Assembly (NCBI GenBank): GCA_019671135.1
Contig: JAHRHY010000003.1
Span: forward strand, 806,001-870,000
Length of the DNA stretch: 64,000 nt
Origin: Linnemannia hyalina
Taxonomy: Eukaryota; Mortierellomycota; Mortierellomycetes; Mortierellales; Mortierellaceae
Direction: 5' to 3'
Shown: positions 1 through 11,178 of the stretch, piece after piece
Position numbering within the stretch: position 1 is the first letter of the stretch
How the letters are laid out: each line of letters opens with the position of its first letter
The notes under the pieces: generated by a model
The model's input: only the letters and a program-made list of their open reading frames with translations
Told to the model about the DNA's origin: nothing
Databases searched by the model: none
Made by a program: the position numbers and the translations under genes

Positions 1-882
1 GCTTGCGGTTCTTCTTGGGGAGAGCAACATCCTCAGCGGCGTAGAAGCGGGGGGCCTTGGCAGCGGCAATGACGCGGGAGCCACCGTTCTTGGCGCCCTT
101 GACCTCAACGGTCTTGTTGGCGGCAGGGGCATTGATGGCAATGGCACCAGTGGGCTTGCGCTTGTACAAGACACGCTTGGCAATGACCTGCGAGCGGCTG
201 TACTTGTTGACTCCAGCGGCGAGGAGAGAGTTACGGGGCTAATTAAGAGCAGCGATATGTCCAAAGTTTTCCAGTTAATTTCTTCGCCATGGTCACTATT
301 GCTGATGTCGGCGTTCCTATGAAGGGGTCGTTTGTAGGCTGTTCTGTGGCGGCGAGAGGCTTGAGGCTATCGCCTGATCTGTCCAATATACTTTTTTGCA
401 TATTTTCCCGCCTTTCTGCGAATACGAGGTTGATCTTGTATCTCCTGTTCCCGTTTGCCCCCACTTGCAGCAGACAGTGCCTTGGTGTTTCCTGATGACT
501 TGCTGAAATGGATTCCTTGCAAAGACACACCGACCGCCTTTTTTAGGCCCATCTCATAGGCACTATGGGTCATCACTCTCACTGCCCTCCATCGTGCATA
601 TTTCCGGACGTAGCTTCCTGATGGTTTGGTGGGGGCAGTTGGGAACCAAGAGAACGCCTGTTGGCGGAAACGTAGTTGTGTTGTAGAAAAACAGCTTTGG
701 CAGGGTGTTTGAGTCCGGGCGAAGCCGTCGTAGTGTCGTTGGTGTTGTAAAATAGTGCTGGCGTTCTGCTACCATAGACTGATCCTGCTCCTTCCGGTTG
801 AATGCTTATGCTGCAAGTCCCTGCTTCTGTGAAGGCACCCCAAGACGAAATGGCTGTCACTGCAGCATACCTTGTGAACCAT
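1..882 (-). CDS. RPL6: 60S ribosomal protein eL6, 5' part (3' end outside window)
   Basis: The minus-strand frame of 1-238 reads PRNSLLAAGVNKYSRSQ, then AKRVLYKRK, KNGGSRVI and PRFYAAEDVALPKKNRK. These match the N-terminal half of eukaryotic large-subunit protein eL6 (compare mammalian RNPVLVRGIGRYSRS, KNGGTRVV and PRYYPTEDV). The protein lies on the solvent side of the 60S subunit. The reading frame begins right after an acceptor (TTAATTAG, with a TTAAC branch-like site about 35 nt upstream), so at least one upstream exon exists. The best candidate is a 12-nt exon at 871-882 (codons M-V-H-K) followed by a GTATGC donor; it joins in phase 0 and leaves a 632-nt intron (239-870). The family identity is firm; the tiny first exon is inferred. 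The C-terminal half, with the ribosomal fold, lies beyond base 1. Confidence 0.85.
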
Positions 883-2457
883 TTCTGATATCTAATTGAG
901 CAGCAATCGTAATAAGACAGAGGCGGGAAGAGGTTAGGTTCTCGATCATATTCGGTTCTGTTGAAACTCCTAGAACAGGGTCTCTCCACCATAAGTAACA
1001 GCGATCCTCCTGGACAGTACTGCCTTCAGTTTGGTTGGTCTCGCTGTGATATAATAATACACTGTCGCTAAGGGGTTGACGTGCAGTTGTGGTCGAGATC
1101 AGAGTGATGGCTAGCACTCGTCGTTTTGATGTACGTGTAGCCACTTCTTTTTGCCTCTGCCAGTTTGATGGTGAAGGCTGCTGTTGAGTGATGTTTTTGT
1201 TCATCCATGTCTCCTGCACTGTTTATGGTCGCAGGGTATTTTTTTTGAGGTCGTTTGACAGAGTTCATGCATAGATGTAAGTGCCATCTTATGCACAAAA
1301 CAAGAGAGCAGCGAAAAGGTCGGGTTTCTGGTATCGATCGGCGTAAGTTGAGTTTTTGTGTGATTCCTCCAGGTCGATGGGTGGTAATGATGGTGTCGGT
1401 GAGGGATCGATGGTATCCGTCGATATGGATGCGGCAATGGATGAATGTAGCCATCTACGATGTGGACATCCTTTCCTCTTTGTATATGGTGCTGGTATGG
1501 GTGTCTCCAATTACATTTAGAAGTACGAAAGAAGGATTCAAAGTCACCCAAGCCAACAAATGATTAATAGTAGCGGGCTTCAAGAGTCAAGGGTAGGTCA
1601 TGTGACTCGCCATATTTAATTTTTCTCGCCTTGAAGTTTGAACAAATGGTGCTGTTGCTTTCTGTCGAGGAGGCATCCATGAACAATAAAGGAGCAGCAA
1701 TTGACAGTAATTGGCACCAACAAAGAAGCCATTGAGGCTGGTTGAAAAAGAAACCGAACAAAGAAAAGCAACCCTTGTTAATGGCTTATCACACGCACCC
1801 AGTTGTCGGCCCTTGCTGGTTCAATTGCTCATGAAGGGAAATAAAAGAAGGGGGAGTCAAGCAAACCACAATCACATCAAAAGAAACGAAAAAGAGGAGG
1901 CAGATAAGCACGCAAGCAAGCAATTGCGATGGCATCTGAGGTTGCCACTGTAGACTTGATGTGTTTGTCCGTTGGGATATAAAAAGCAGTGTCGGTTGTT
2001 ATCACCCCTGCTGCTGTTGATGTGTTTGTATGACCAACCCATGCCTGATACTTTTTCCTCCATGTCTCGTTTGCATAGAGACAGGAGTCGGTTTTTCCGT
2101 GTTCCTGAGTTCAGAAAAGGTCTCGCCCGCTCCTCTCTTCTCTTTCTCGCCCACTCTTTGCATTTTTTTTTCTTTTTGTTTTTTTTCTCTTCCCTTCTCT
2201 TCTCTTCTCTTCTCCACTTTTCTCCCTCCATTTTTTTCCCTCGCACTTCCCTTCTCCATCAACAACATTACCATTACCACCACCATCCTTCCTTACACTT
2301 CCTACCTTCTCATACCCCTATCTCATACCCCTACCATACAAGTTCTTCCGTTTTCCTATCCTACCCTCAAACACTCATACCCTCAACAACACAAGTGTAC
2401 CACCACCTTCCCCTTTTGACACCCAACATCCCGGCTAAAAAAAGAGCACAACAGAAA
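883..2457. promoter_or_regulatory. Divergent intergenic region, eL6 / surface protein
   Basis: About 1.6 kb lies between the proposed eL6 start and the start of the surface-protein gene. No open frame here has convincing protein character. The last 350 bases (about 2110-2457) form a CT-rich then CA-rich tract typical of a transcribed leader for the plus-strand gene. The frame of that gene is open back to 1972, but the upstream part would encode only pyrimidine-tract peptide. Confidence 0.5.
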
Positions 2458-3972
2458 ATGCTCATACCTACAACAACAACGAAACCACTAGTTGTCTGTG
2501 CCCTCTTGGCCTTGACCCTGGCACTCGTCCTTTCGCCCACCGCTGTCGATGCTGCCCCCTCCGACATCATCGAGACCTGCATCCACAACGGCTGCAGCAA
2601 TGTCTTTTCGATGCTCGGCCCCTGCGGAGGAGGGGCCACCAACGAGACCCTCCAGCAGTCGCTCATCTTCACGCCAACACAGTCCCTCGGTGGATGCCAA
2701 TGCAACACTGTTTTTTACAACGACTTCTCTTCTTGTCTTTCCTGCATCGCATCCCAGGGAGAGTCCTCCCCCGAGATCCAAAATCAGCAGGACTGGAACG
2801 CGAACTGTGAAAGCTATGGCTTCAACGTCACATACCTCCCTGTCGTCAACTCGACTAGCGGTATCAATAACGGCGACAGTGGCAACAGCAGCAGTGGAGG
2901 AAGTGGAGGGTTGAGCACGGGAGCGATTGTAGGGATCGTGGTAGGCGTCCTTGTTGTTGCTGCCTTGGTGGGCGCCTTCCTGATTGTCAGGAGACGCAAT
3001 CAAAGGCAGGAAAAGTCCGCCGTTTTTGAGCAGGCAGGTGGTTCACCCAATGGATCTGACCATTACAATCATGCAGCCGCAACAGCCGATACAGCCGACC
3101 ACATCAACTACAACGACAATCACGCCTATTCGCAGGAGCAGCAGCAGCAGGATTACCCCGCATCGTACCACTACCAGGATCCTTCCTCCAATTCGCAGCA
3201 CTACCAGAGCAACAACTCGTACGCAGCTCAACATGCTCCAGACAACTACCATTCGAACGATTACACCAACGACAATGTCAACGGCAACGGCAACAGCTAC
3301 TTCGATACGTCCAACAGCGTCGGTCCTCATGAGACCATGATGTTGCAGAACCTGAACACCAACCAGGGTAATGACGAATACGTGCCCCCTCCACCACACC
3401 CAGCCTCGCCAAACCGCGAGGCCTACGCCACCTCGCCCCGATCTTCCGATACATTCCCTCAGAGTCTCCGTAACAAACCCAAGTCTTGGGGCACACCTGC
3501 AACATCATACGTTACGCAACCTCTGGAATTGACTTCGGGACTGATCGCGACCGAACAGCAGCATCCCTTCAGCAACCATCAACACCAGGGTTCCTCTTCG
3601 CAATTCAACGACAAGACCGAGTATGACGATGGCGAGGAATTGGAGCCGCCCGCACCTTACTCGAACGAGTTTGTGCCTAGACGGTCGATGACACCTCCTC
3701 GAGCGACGATGCAATCTTATCGTGACGAGTTTAACCGACCCAGCTTTGAACGCGAGCCAAGGCGTAGTGGCTCTGACCGAGGATCCATCTCGGGTGCCGC
3801 CAATGGGTCCAACAGTGGGTATGGCTTCAACAACAACAGCAACAGCCATGTCGATTATGATCAGCAGGGCGAGCAACTGGACCTTTCGAGGGCTTCGCAG
3901 GATAGTCCTGAGAGTGCCCGTCGTCGTGCGCGTGCCGCGGAACTCTTCTCGGCTGAGGGCACTCGTCGGTAG
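2458..3972 (+). CDS. Single-pass type I cell-surface protein with Cys-rich ectodomain
   Basis: One exon encodes 504 residues. Residues 1-32 form a signal peptide (Leu/Ala/Val-rich core, likely cleaved after VDA). Residues 33-150 are an ectodomain with eight cysteines (41, 46, 56, 80, 82, 93, 96, 117) and four N-glycosylation sequons (N62, N123, N131, N143), followed by a Gly/Ser stalk. Residues 153-177 are one membrane helix, stopped by RRR. The remaining 327 residues are a disordered, Asn/Gln/Ser/Tyr-rich cytoplasmic tail with proline runs. The ATG at 2458 was chosen because the signal peptide starts there and the upstream frame is leader-like. The layout is that of a fungal wall sensor or receptor-like protein, but I recognise no named family, and no CFEM or WSC spacing is evident. 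It is convergent with the next gene. Confidence 0.8.
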   Translation: MLIPTTTTKPLVVCALLALTLALVLSPTAVDAAPSDIIETCIHNGCSNVFSMLGPCGGGATNETLQQSLIFTPTQSLGGCQCNTVFYNDFSSCLSCIASQGESSPEIQNQQDWNANCESYGFNVTYLPVVNSTSGINNGDSGNSSSGGSGGLSTGAIVGIVVGVLVVAALVGAFLIVRRRNQRQEKSAVFEQAGGSPNGSDHYNHAAATADTADHINYNDNHAYSQEQQQQDYPASYHYQDPSSNSQHYQSNNSYAAQHAPDNYHSNDYTNDNVNGNGNSYFDTSNSVGPHETMMLQNLNTNQGNDEYVPPPPHPASPNREAYATSPRSSDTFPQSLRNKPKSWGTPATSYVTQPLELTSGLIATEQQHPFSNHQHQGSSSQFNDKTEYDDGEELEPPAPYSNEFVPRRSMTPPRATMQSYRDEFNRPSFEREPRRSGSDRGSISGAANGSNSGYGFNNNSNSHVDYDQQGEQLDLSRASQDSPESARRRARAAELFSAEGTRR

Positions 3973-4749
3973 AAAGGCAAAACACTACCTACTATGGATC
4001 CTTTTTCTCTTTCTCTCTCTCCTTTTCTTCCCCTATTTTTTTTTTAACTTCCTTCTGTACCAACACCGTTTTCATCATCGTTCCCTCATCGGACGCAATC
4101 CTTGTCCCTCCCCTCTCCGTCTCAAGCACACCATCCCTTCATCCACAACTACAAGCACCTAGCCTTTACACTTTTCTAGTAATAATAATAACCCAGTTTT
4201 GCGATACTCCCCCCAAGGAGTTATGCAAGAAAGAATAATAATCGTCATATCCGTGCTTTTATATGTGTGTGTTGGTTAGTGTGGTTCATTTTTACATCTG
4301 TGCTTATGTGCGTGTATGCGCGAATGCTTTTTTTTCGTTCCCTTTGTTGTTTCCCGCAAAAAAACAAAAAAATACCAACCAATGCAAGAATAGATCTGTT
4401 GTTGTTTTTGTGTTAGTTCATAGTCGACATCAACAAACAAAGAGCAATTGTGAAATGGTGTGGATATGTTGTGGCCCAACCTTTGAGAAGAAAGGACAAC
4501 GTGCATGAAAAAAAGAAGAAAAAAAATAGGGGACTCTTCCTTTTTTTTTTTTTTTTTTTTGGTGTATTTGTCACTGTCGCTATTGGTTGTTGAGCATATA
4601 TCTAAGATAAAAACAGATCTACAAGTGCAATGGGTGAGCACAAATAAACCGTAACAGTGACGGAATGAGAGAAGAAAGGAAAAGACGAAAGAGGGCGAAA
4701 GAGGGAGAAAATGAAAAACAAGATAAAGAAAAATAACGAGGCGGTAGAA
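3973..4749. other. Convergent 3' intergenic region
   Basis: AT-rich and pyrimidine-rich 3' flanks of two convergent genes. It holds a T20-type homopolymer near 4541-4560. No gene is seen. Confidence 0.5.
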
Positions 4750-5860
4750 CTATTTGTTATGAAGCTGTTGTTGAAGGAAGAGTTGCTTGTCGTGTTCGAG
4801 TTGTGCTGCGTGTCGTTTCTGTTGCAGTTGCAAGTGTTCCTGTGCCAGTTCGTCCTGCCGCTTCTTTGCAGCCGCTGCTTCTTCGTTTGACATAGTCGAC
4901 CCCGAACGCGAAGACGAGGATGAAGAAGATGAATCTTGGGCAGCATTTGGCTGCTGCTGTTGTTGTTGTTGGTTGTAGATCTGCTGCTGTTGTTGAACTT
5001 GTCCACGCCCGCGACTTGGCTTCTTCCGGTTCATCTGCCCAACCTGACAACACTTTCCCCAAAGCAACAACTCTGCAACGCTTCCAAAGGCACAGGTGGT
5101 CGAGACATGCATCACCTGCGATTGGAACTCGTGACAGGTCGATTCACACTCGTGCTTGAGTCGTAGACAGAACTCGACTGGTGGGATGGGGCCTACCAAG
5201 ACCTCGGCTCCTGAATGATGAAAGACCGTGGAATCTCCTCCCCCTTCTGCTCCTTTATAGTGGTCGTGTTGATGTTGATCAGAAGATGGCGTGGAAGGGT
5301 TGTCGCTGTTGTCGTTGGCATTCAGGATCCGCTGTTGTAGGTGATTGTTGTTATTATTGTCGTAGCTCATATTGTCGGGGGTGGTTTCAAGGGACTCCGA
5401 TCCGGCATCGCGTCTCACTCGGTCGTTGTAGTTGTTCGCCACGATATCACTCTGTTTCGTCTTGCTGCTGTTTCCGTGATCTTCATCGTCATCGTGGTGG
5501 TCGTCGTCAAAGTGCATCTCTCCATCATGGTGGTCATCGTCATGATAGTCGTCATGATGGTCGTCGTCGTGTTCGTCGCCGTGTTCGTCTTCGTCGTCGC
5601 GATGGGGTCCGTCGTACCAGACTATATCATCATAAGCGTCGTTATCGGCATGATCATGTTCGTGGATGATATCATCCTCGTGTCCCGTAGCAATCTTTTT
5701 CTTCTTTGGAGGAGTCGACGACGATGAAGAGGACGGAGAAAAGACCTTTTGGTTTGCAGCAGGATCTGCAGCTCCTCCTTCTTGTCCTCCTGTTGATGCT
5801 GCTGCTGCAGAGTGGGAATCGATAGAAGAGATAGAGCGCGCATCAGAGGCAGCGTTATGG

Positions 5861-5898
<38 letters not shown>

Positions 5899-6405
5899 AT
5901 CCTTCTCGTCATTGTTGATCCCGTTGTTATCATTGGTGTTCGCATTGTTGTCGATACTGGTATTGTCGTCAGCAGGAAGAGGATTGGAAGAGGATCCTGC
6001 AACAACCACATTCAACAAGTCCTCAATACCCTTTCCTCTCCTCTTGCCCTTCGAGACGCGCAGTTTCTTGTCGTTGTCGTTGTCGTTACTGTCGTTGTCG
6101 TTATCGCTCCTGCTATTGCTGTTGTTTGCGTTATCGTCGGTGTTTTCCTGCTGGGAAGAGGAAGAAGAAGAGGACTTGAGAGCTTTGAGTCGGGCAATTG
6201 CTTGCTCTTCTGCATCGACTTGGCTCGGACCGGGAACTGGTACGGCCTGTTTCTTGAAGAACGAGAATCCTTCTGCCGCCACCAAACCCTGGGAAGAAGA
6301 CGACAGCGGGAAGGATGATGGTGCGAGGAGGGTGAGGAAGAGGAAGAGCGCAGTTGTTGTGCATAGGTAGGTGGTATGCCTAGGCCACATTCTTGAAGAC
6401 TTCAT
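4750..6405 (-). CDS. Secreted His/Asp-rich protein with C-terminal six-Cys module
   Basis: One exon encodes 551 residues when started at the ATG at 6403-6405. That start puts a hydrophobic signal peptide at residues 12-45 (ending near GLVAAEG); the frame is open further upstream but reads as leader. Then follow a Ser run, Asp/Asn repeats, a basic patch (RVSKGKRRGKG, about 116-126) and a 14-Asn run (about 170-182). Residues 242-310 are dominated by His, Asp and Glu in HDD and DDHHDD units. Six cysteines follow, spaced C-x6-C-x3-C-x13-C-x13-CC (413-453). The C-terminus is Gln-rich with a likely coiled coil (505-551). The His/Asp block suggests divalent-metal binding and the Cys module a disulfide-bonded domain; both roles are inference. 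No family is recognised. A GTAC-motif cluster lies about 0.65 kb upstream. Confidence 0.75.
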
Positions 6406-7051
6406 ATTTTTGATTTGGTGTTTACGCTCCGAAGGGGTGGAAAAAATAAGCGAAATGGAGCCAAGGTGGTGAATGAGATGGTGGAGATGGTGGAGGTGGT
6501 GGTGGTGGAAGTGGCGAGACGGTGATGAAAAGAGAGAAGAGAGAGGAGAGAGAAAGAGAGAGGAAGCAATGAATTGAAAGGTGTGGTTTGGTCCAAGGAG
6601 AACGAGGAGTATCTCCATCCTGTTGGTATGCCAACGCAGCAAGAGTCGCCGGGGGTGGGTATTTCCCTTTTCCTTGTCCAGGAAGGGATGACCCTCCTCT
6701 GTCCTTCTCTTTCACTCCTTTCGATCTCCTTTATTTCTCATCTCTCAGGGGTTGTTGCAAAGTGATCGAACAAAGCACGACGAATGGAGGTGTGAATAGA
6801 CATAGACGCCGAGTTATGAATGCAGTAAAATCTGGGCTTTCCGCGAGCGTCCGTGAGGTCGAGAAGCACAAAAGACACAAAAGATTGAATTGATAGGCAT
6901 GCAGCAGCAGCAGCAGCATTGCTATTGGCATGTGCGTCAGCGTATGTTAGTGTTATGATGGTGGTGGAGTGTGGTTCGTTCATTTTATTACAAGGTTACT
7001 TTCGGCATGAGGGATAGAGATAACCAAAAAGTGAGGAAACCACAACCATGG

Positions 7052-7116
7052 GTACGATGCACACCGTACAAGTACAATACAGTACAGTAGAGTACAGTGC
7101 AGTACAGTACAAGTAC
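7052..7116. repeat. Cluster of eight GTAC palindromes
   Basis: GTAC starts at 7052, 7066, 7072, 7082, 7092, 7102, 7107 and 7113, mostly inside AGTACA-type units. That is eight 4-mers in 65 bp, where about one per 256 bp is expected by chance. It is either a short tandem repeat or a cluster of binding sites in the upstream region of the His/Asp-rich gene (start 6405). Confidence 0.8.
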
Positions 7117-8978
7117 ACGGGAAATGAAGTGGAGAAACATATCCGATGGTCGGTGGTAGGCTGGTAGTGAAAGTGGCCAGTAATAGGTGATGGACGGTGG
7201 GTCCGATTACGTTCTGATAGCGTGTCTCTCTTTGCCCGTCGGATCCATTAGACTCGACCATTCGCCGTTTTTTTATCTTTTATTTTGCGATGGGTGCCAC
7301 CGTCCCATATGATCGCAGAGTTATATGAACTGACTGTGAGTGTGTGAGCACATGAGAGCCAGGACCGTGTGAGTAGAAGTGAAGGTGGAGTAAAGAAAAA
7401 AAGAAAAAAAAGAAAAAGTATGAGGGAGTGTGTTTGTCCTTGTCTTGTTCACGCACTCTCAGTGCTAGGACGCTCCTCTGTTATAGTACTACGGGTGGAA
7501 GGTTAAGAGAATGTGAATGTGAGGAGAAGGAAGGCATGGCGATGAGACCTGTCCAGTCAGCAGGAGGTGACCTGATAAAAATAAAGTCGACGAAGGAAAA
7601 AGAGCAAAAAAGCAAAGCTGGCAGCAGTAAAAGGTCCCAGTCCATTGAGTCCGCACAGAAAAATGCCCTGTTCCAGGTCCACATCGGCAGAAGAGAAAGA
7701 CGAGAGCACAAGACAAGAGAAAGAGAGCGAAAGAGAGAGCGGAGAAAATAAAAAAGAATGAAAGTTGTTGGCGAAGGGAAAAAAAAGGGGTGTGTGATGG
7801 ACTGTGTGGACTGGACTGTGGACCGTGGCAGGACAAGGCACACACACAGGAACAGGAACGAGAAACGAGATAAGGAAAATCTGCTCTCGGTGCTTTTTTA
7901 CTTTTCTTGTCCACTTGTCCTGTGTCCTGTGTCCTGTGTTCCCTTTCCGTTCTGTCTTGGCTTTCTTCTTTTCTTTTTTCTCTTCACTTCCCTCCCACTT
8001 CGCCTCCCTTCACTCACCCACCCCGACTTCACTCTCATCCTCACTTAATCATTCAATTCTCATTCACTTCACTCTGCCCTAACATACACACGCTCTCCAC
8101 TCTCCACTCTCCACTCTTCCTTACCCCTTTCCATCCTTCTCCTTCTCTGTCTAGCCACTTTCTCTCTTTCCTCGTTCTCTCCAGCCTTCCCTGCAATTCA
8201 GTCTCCCTTCCTCCTCTTCCAACCTCACACACACAAACTCTTCCCAGTCGAAAGAAAAAAACCAGGAGACACAAAGTAGACTCTCAACTCGCCACCAAAA
8301 ACTAAAAGTCGACTCAAGAAGGTAACAAGGCCTCCTTTCGGGGTTTATTTTCCTCGCCACCCTCTCCTACGCTCGACTCAATTTCCACCCCGAAGAAGGT
8401 AGGAAGGAAAGAAGAAATAAGAACAAACAAAAAAGAGAAAAAAGGATGGGCATTCACCCGGAAAAGTCTATCTATCCAGGGACAAAAGTGAAAGAAAACA
8501 AGCTACTGCGCTGGGACACACAGTTGAAGCAAGCAACCAACAAGCTTTTTCTTTTATGGGTACCAATGCACCAAATGAACAAAAAAGAGGGCAAAAAAAG
8601 AACAAGAGGCAAACCTTGTACACAAGCGATCGGGCCTCTGATTGGTCAAGCATCGTCCTTTTTTTTCTTTTTTCTTTTTTCATTGTGCCAAGTGACCCTT
8701 TCTACTAGCCTCGCCTCTCTCCAGCTGTCTCTTTGACGAAATTGACAAAAGCAAGGTTGTTCTGGTGAAAGGGGTTATGCCTTTTTCTTTTATTTTATTT
8801 CTTTCATGGGCTGCTGACATGGCTCAGGTGGACTGCAGCGACAAATGAAATGGAAAAAAGTGGCTTTTTTTATTTGTTCAAGTGTCTGCTTACTTTCTTC
8901 TTTGTGAGTGTGGGTATGTGAATAATATGTCTTGTACTTTGCTGTACAAGACAAGACAAGACACCATTTCGAGCCAGG

Positions 8979-8981
<3 letters not shown>

Positions 8982-9018
<37 letters not shown>
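8982..9018. repeat. (TG)n microsatellite
   Basis: About 18 uninterrupted TG dinucleotides. Confidence 0.95.
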
Positions 9019-9025
<7 letters not shown>

Positions 9026-9688
9026 AGTTGTGTTGACTGATTTCCCTTCTCTGTCCCACTGTACCCTCTTTGTTGTATTCGTTCCCTTCTCTCTCTCTCC
9101 ACCAGTGTCTGCCCCTGTAGTTTTGTCAGCCAGTCCCCTGCCTTCGTTCCTCAATTGTATTCAATACCAATTAAATAGAAAAGTCACCAGCAAACAACAG
9201 TGCAACCAATAGTATCAGTCCTTACTCTATTCCTCTCTTCCCTCTCAGTCCATATGTCTACAGTATAACAACAACCATTCGCTCTCTTTTATTCCCTCTC
9301 TCTCTCTCTCTCACTTCCTCCTCCTTCCTTTTACTCCACTCCTCTCTCGTCGACCTTCTTTTTTTTTGTACACATCACCACCCCTCCTTCCTTTTCTTCG
9401 TCATCCTCCTTCTCTCCCTCTTGCTCCTCCCTCCCACAACACTCCCACACGCCACCAAACAAATACCCTCTTCTTCTCCTCATTCTCCTCCGCTCGTCAT
9501 CATCTTATTCCATCATCTTCACCCTCCCCTCCCCTCACTCACGCTCTTTTCATCATCATCATCTGAGGTCCCTTTCTAACCCAATACTCTCCTCCGCCTC
9601 AACCCTCCAGTAGAGACTCCTCTCTTCTCCTCCTCCGTCTCCTCTTCTCCCACCACCACCACCACCACCACCGCCACTCGACTACCAC

Positions 9689-11147
9689 ATGAACATGACA
9701 TTTGCAGCAGTCGACCAGCCTCCACCACCTCTCACAAGAGGAAACTCGGTCGTCTCTCTCTATCAGTCCTGCCTCAACCTCATCGAACGACTCTCGGGCG
9801 TACCTGACTTTGAAGAGTACCTCAACCCTGAAATCCTCCAAAACACCCTGGTTGGCTCCCCCTCCAGCTCAGGACCCAACGACCCCGTCAATCAGCTCTG
9901 GATTCTCTTCCGACTCGGTTCCCCCCTCGCCTGTATCTTCAACGGTCTCCGTCCCAAGGAGCCCCTCAAGATCAACAACGCCGACAACAACCTCAGCAAC
10001 GTCAATGCCTGCAAGGCCACCGTCTTCCGCTTCTTAGTTGCCTGTCGCCAGGAGCTCCAGTTCAGCGAAGAGAACCTCTTCACCATCTCCGAACTCTACC
10101 AGGACGACACCAATGGATTCGTCAAGGTATGTTAGCTACCTTACCTTATCGCATCCCATCCCATCCCATCCTATCCTATATTATCCTGTGCTTTCACTTT
10201 TCAATGGTCTATTTTTTTGAGTTTTTTTTAATATCTCACTTCCCGCATAACTCCCAAATACCCTCTTTTTTTTGCACCCTCAATGGCTCTTTGGCCTCTT
10301 TCCCTTTTTCGTCTCTCTCTGCACTACTATTATTACTCTTTTTTTTAATCGATTTTTTTTGGGATGGATAACTTCCTCAGTTCTTCCGAAACGCACCCAA
10401 TGCTGCACGGCGCTTGACATGTTTTTTTTCTGGCCAGCGTCTCTATCAGATCAATTGTTGTGGACAGTTACACCCGGCCGCTCCGGGTCGTGGCTTTGTC
10501 ATACAATGAAGCAATTGTCTGTGCTGTACACTACCATCATACCATTGGAGATGATATTCATCTCATCTTTTTTTGGTCTTTGATATTATTCTTCTGAAAA
10601 TAGGTCATTAAAACTGTGAGCATGGTGTTGGATCGCATGGAAGACCAGGGTCTGCTCCGTGCCAGACGCACCAAGCGCAACTCGGACCCAGCCAAGCCCA
10701 CTGATAACCGTGCCAAGGTCGTCAACGAGATCCTCGAGACTGAGCGTAGCTTTGTCCAGGATTTGGAGAAACTTCAGGCCTACATGCGCGCCCTCCAGAG
10801 CGACGGAACCATCATCTCGCCCGAGACCATCCATCTTATCTTTGCCAACCTCAATGCCCTCGTCGACTTTCAGCGCCGCTTCCTCATCGCCGTCGAAACC
10901 CAAGCCGCCTTCCCTCCCCAGGACCAGAACTTTGGCCAGTGCTTCTTGACCCATGAGGACGCTTTTGCTGTCTACGAGCCCTTCTGCGCCAACTTTAACG
11001 AGGCCAGCAAACTGATTCTCAGCGAGGCTCCCAAGCTCCAGGTAAGATCCTTTCTCCGACTATCTTTCTTTATTTTGCACCTTTTTTTCCCTCGTTTCCT
11101 CCAATTGAATCCAGTCGTAGTGACCCGGGCACCTTGCTAACTCCGTT

Positions 11148-11178
<31 letters not shown>

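Larger units (their letters stand above)
6406..9688. other. Gene-free 3.3 kb region between divergent genes
   Basis: No convincing coding frame on either strand. It contains the GTAC cluster (7052-7116), a fourfold CTCCACT repeat (about 8093-8117), a threefold ACAAG repeat (8946-8962) and a TG microsatellite (8982-9018). From about 9200 to 9688 it is an almost pure pyrimidine and CA leader running into CDC24. Several short open frames are CT-tract artefacts. Confidence 0.5.

Noticed and set aside
1972..2457. N-terminal extension of the surface-protein frame
   Set aside because: It reads only CT/CA-tract peptide, and the signal peptide starts at 2458.
5666..6370. Plus-strand 234-codon ORF opposite the His/Asp-rich gene
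   Set aside because: Antisense shadow of Asn/Ser/Asp repeats.
10127..10603. Possible extra exon within CDC24 intron 1
   Set aside because: Flanking exons join in phase 0 with continuous conserved sequence; the region is not coding-like.
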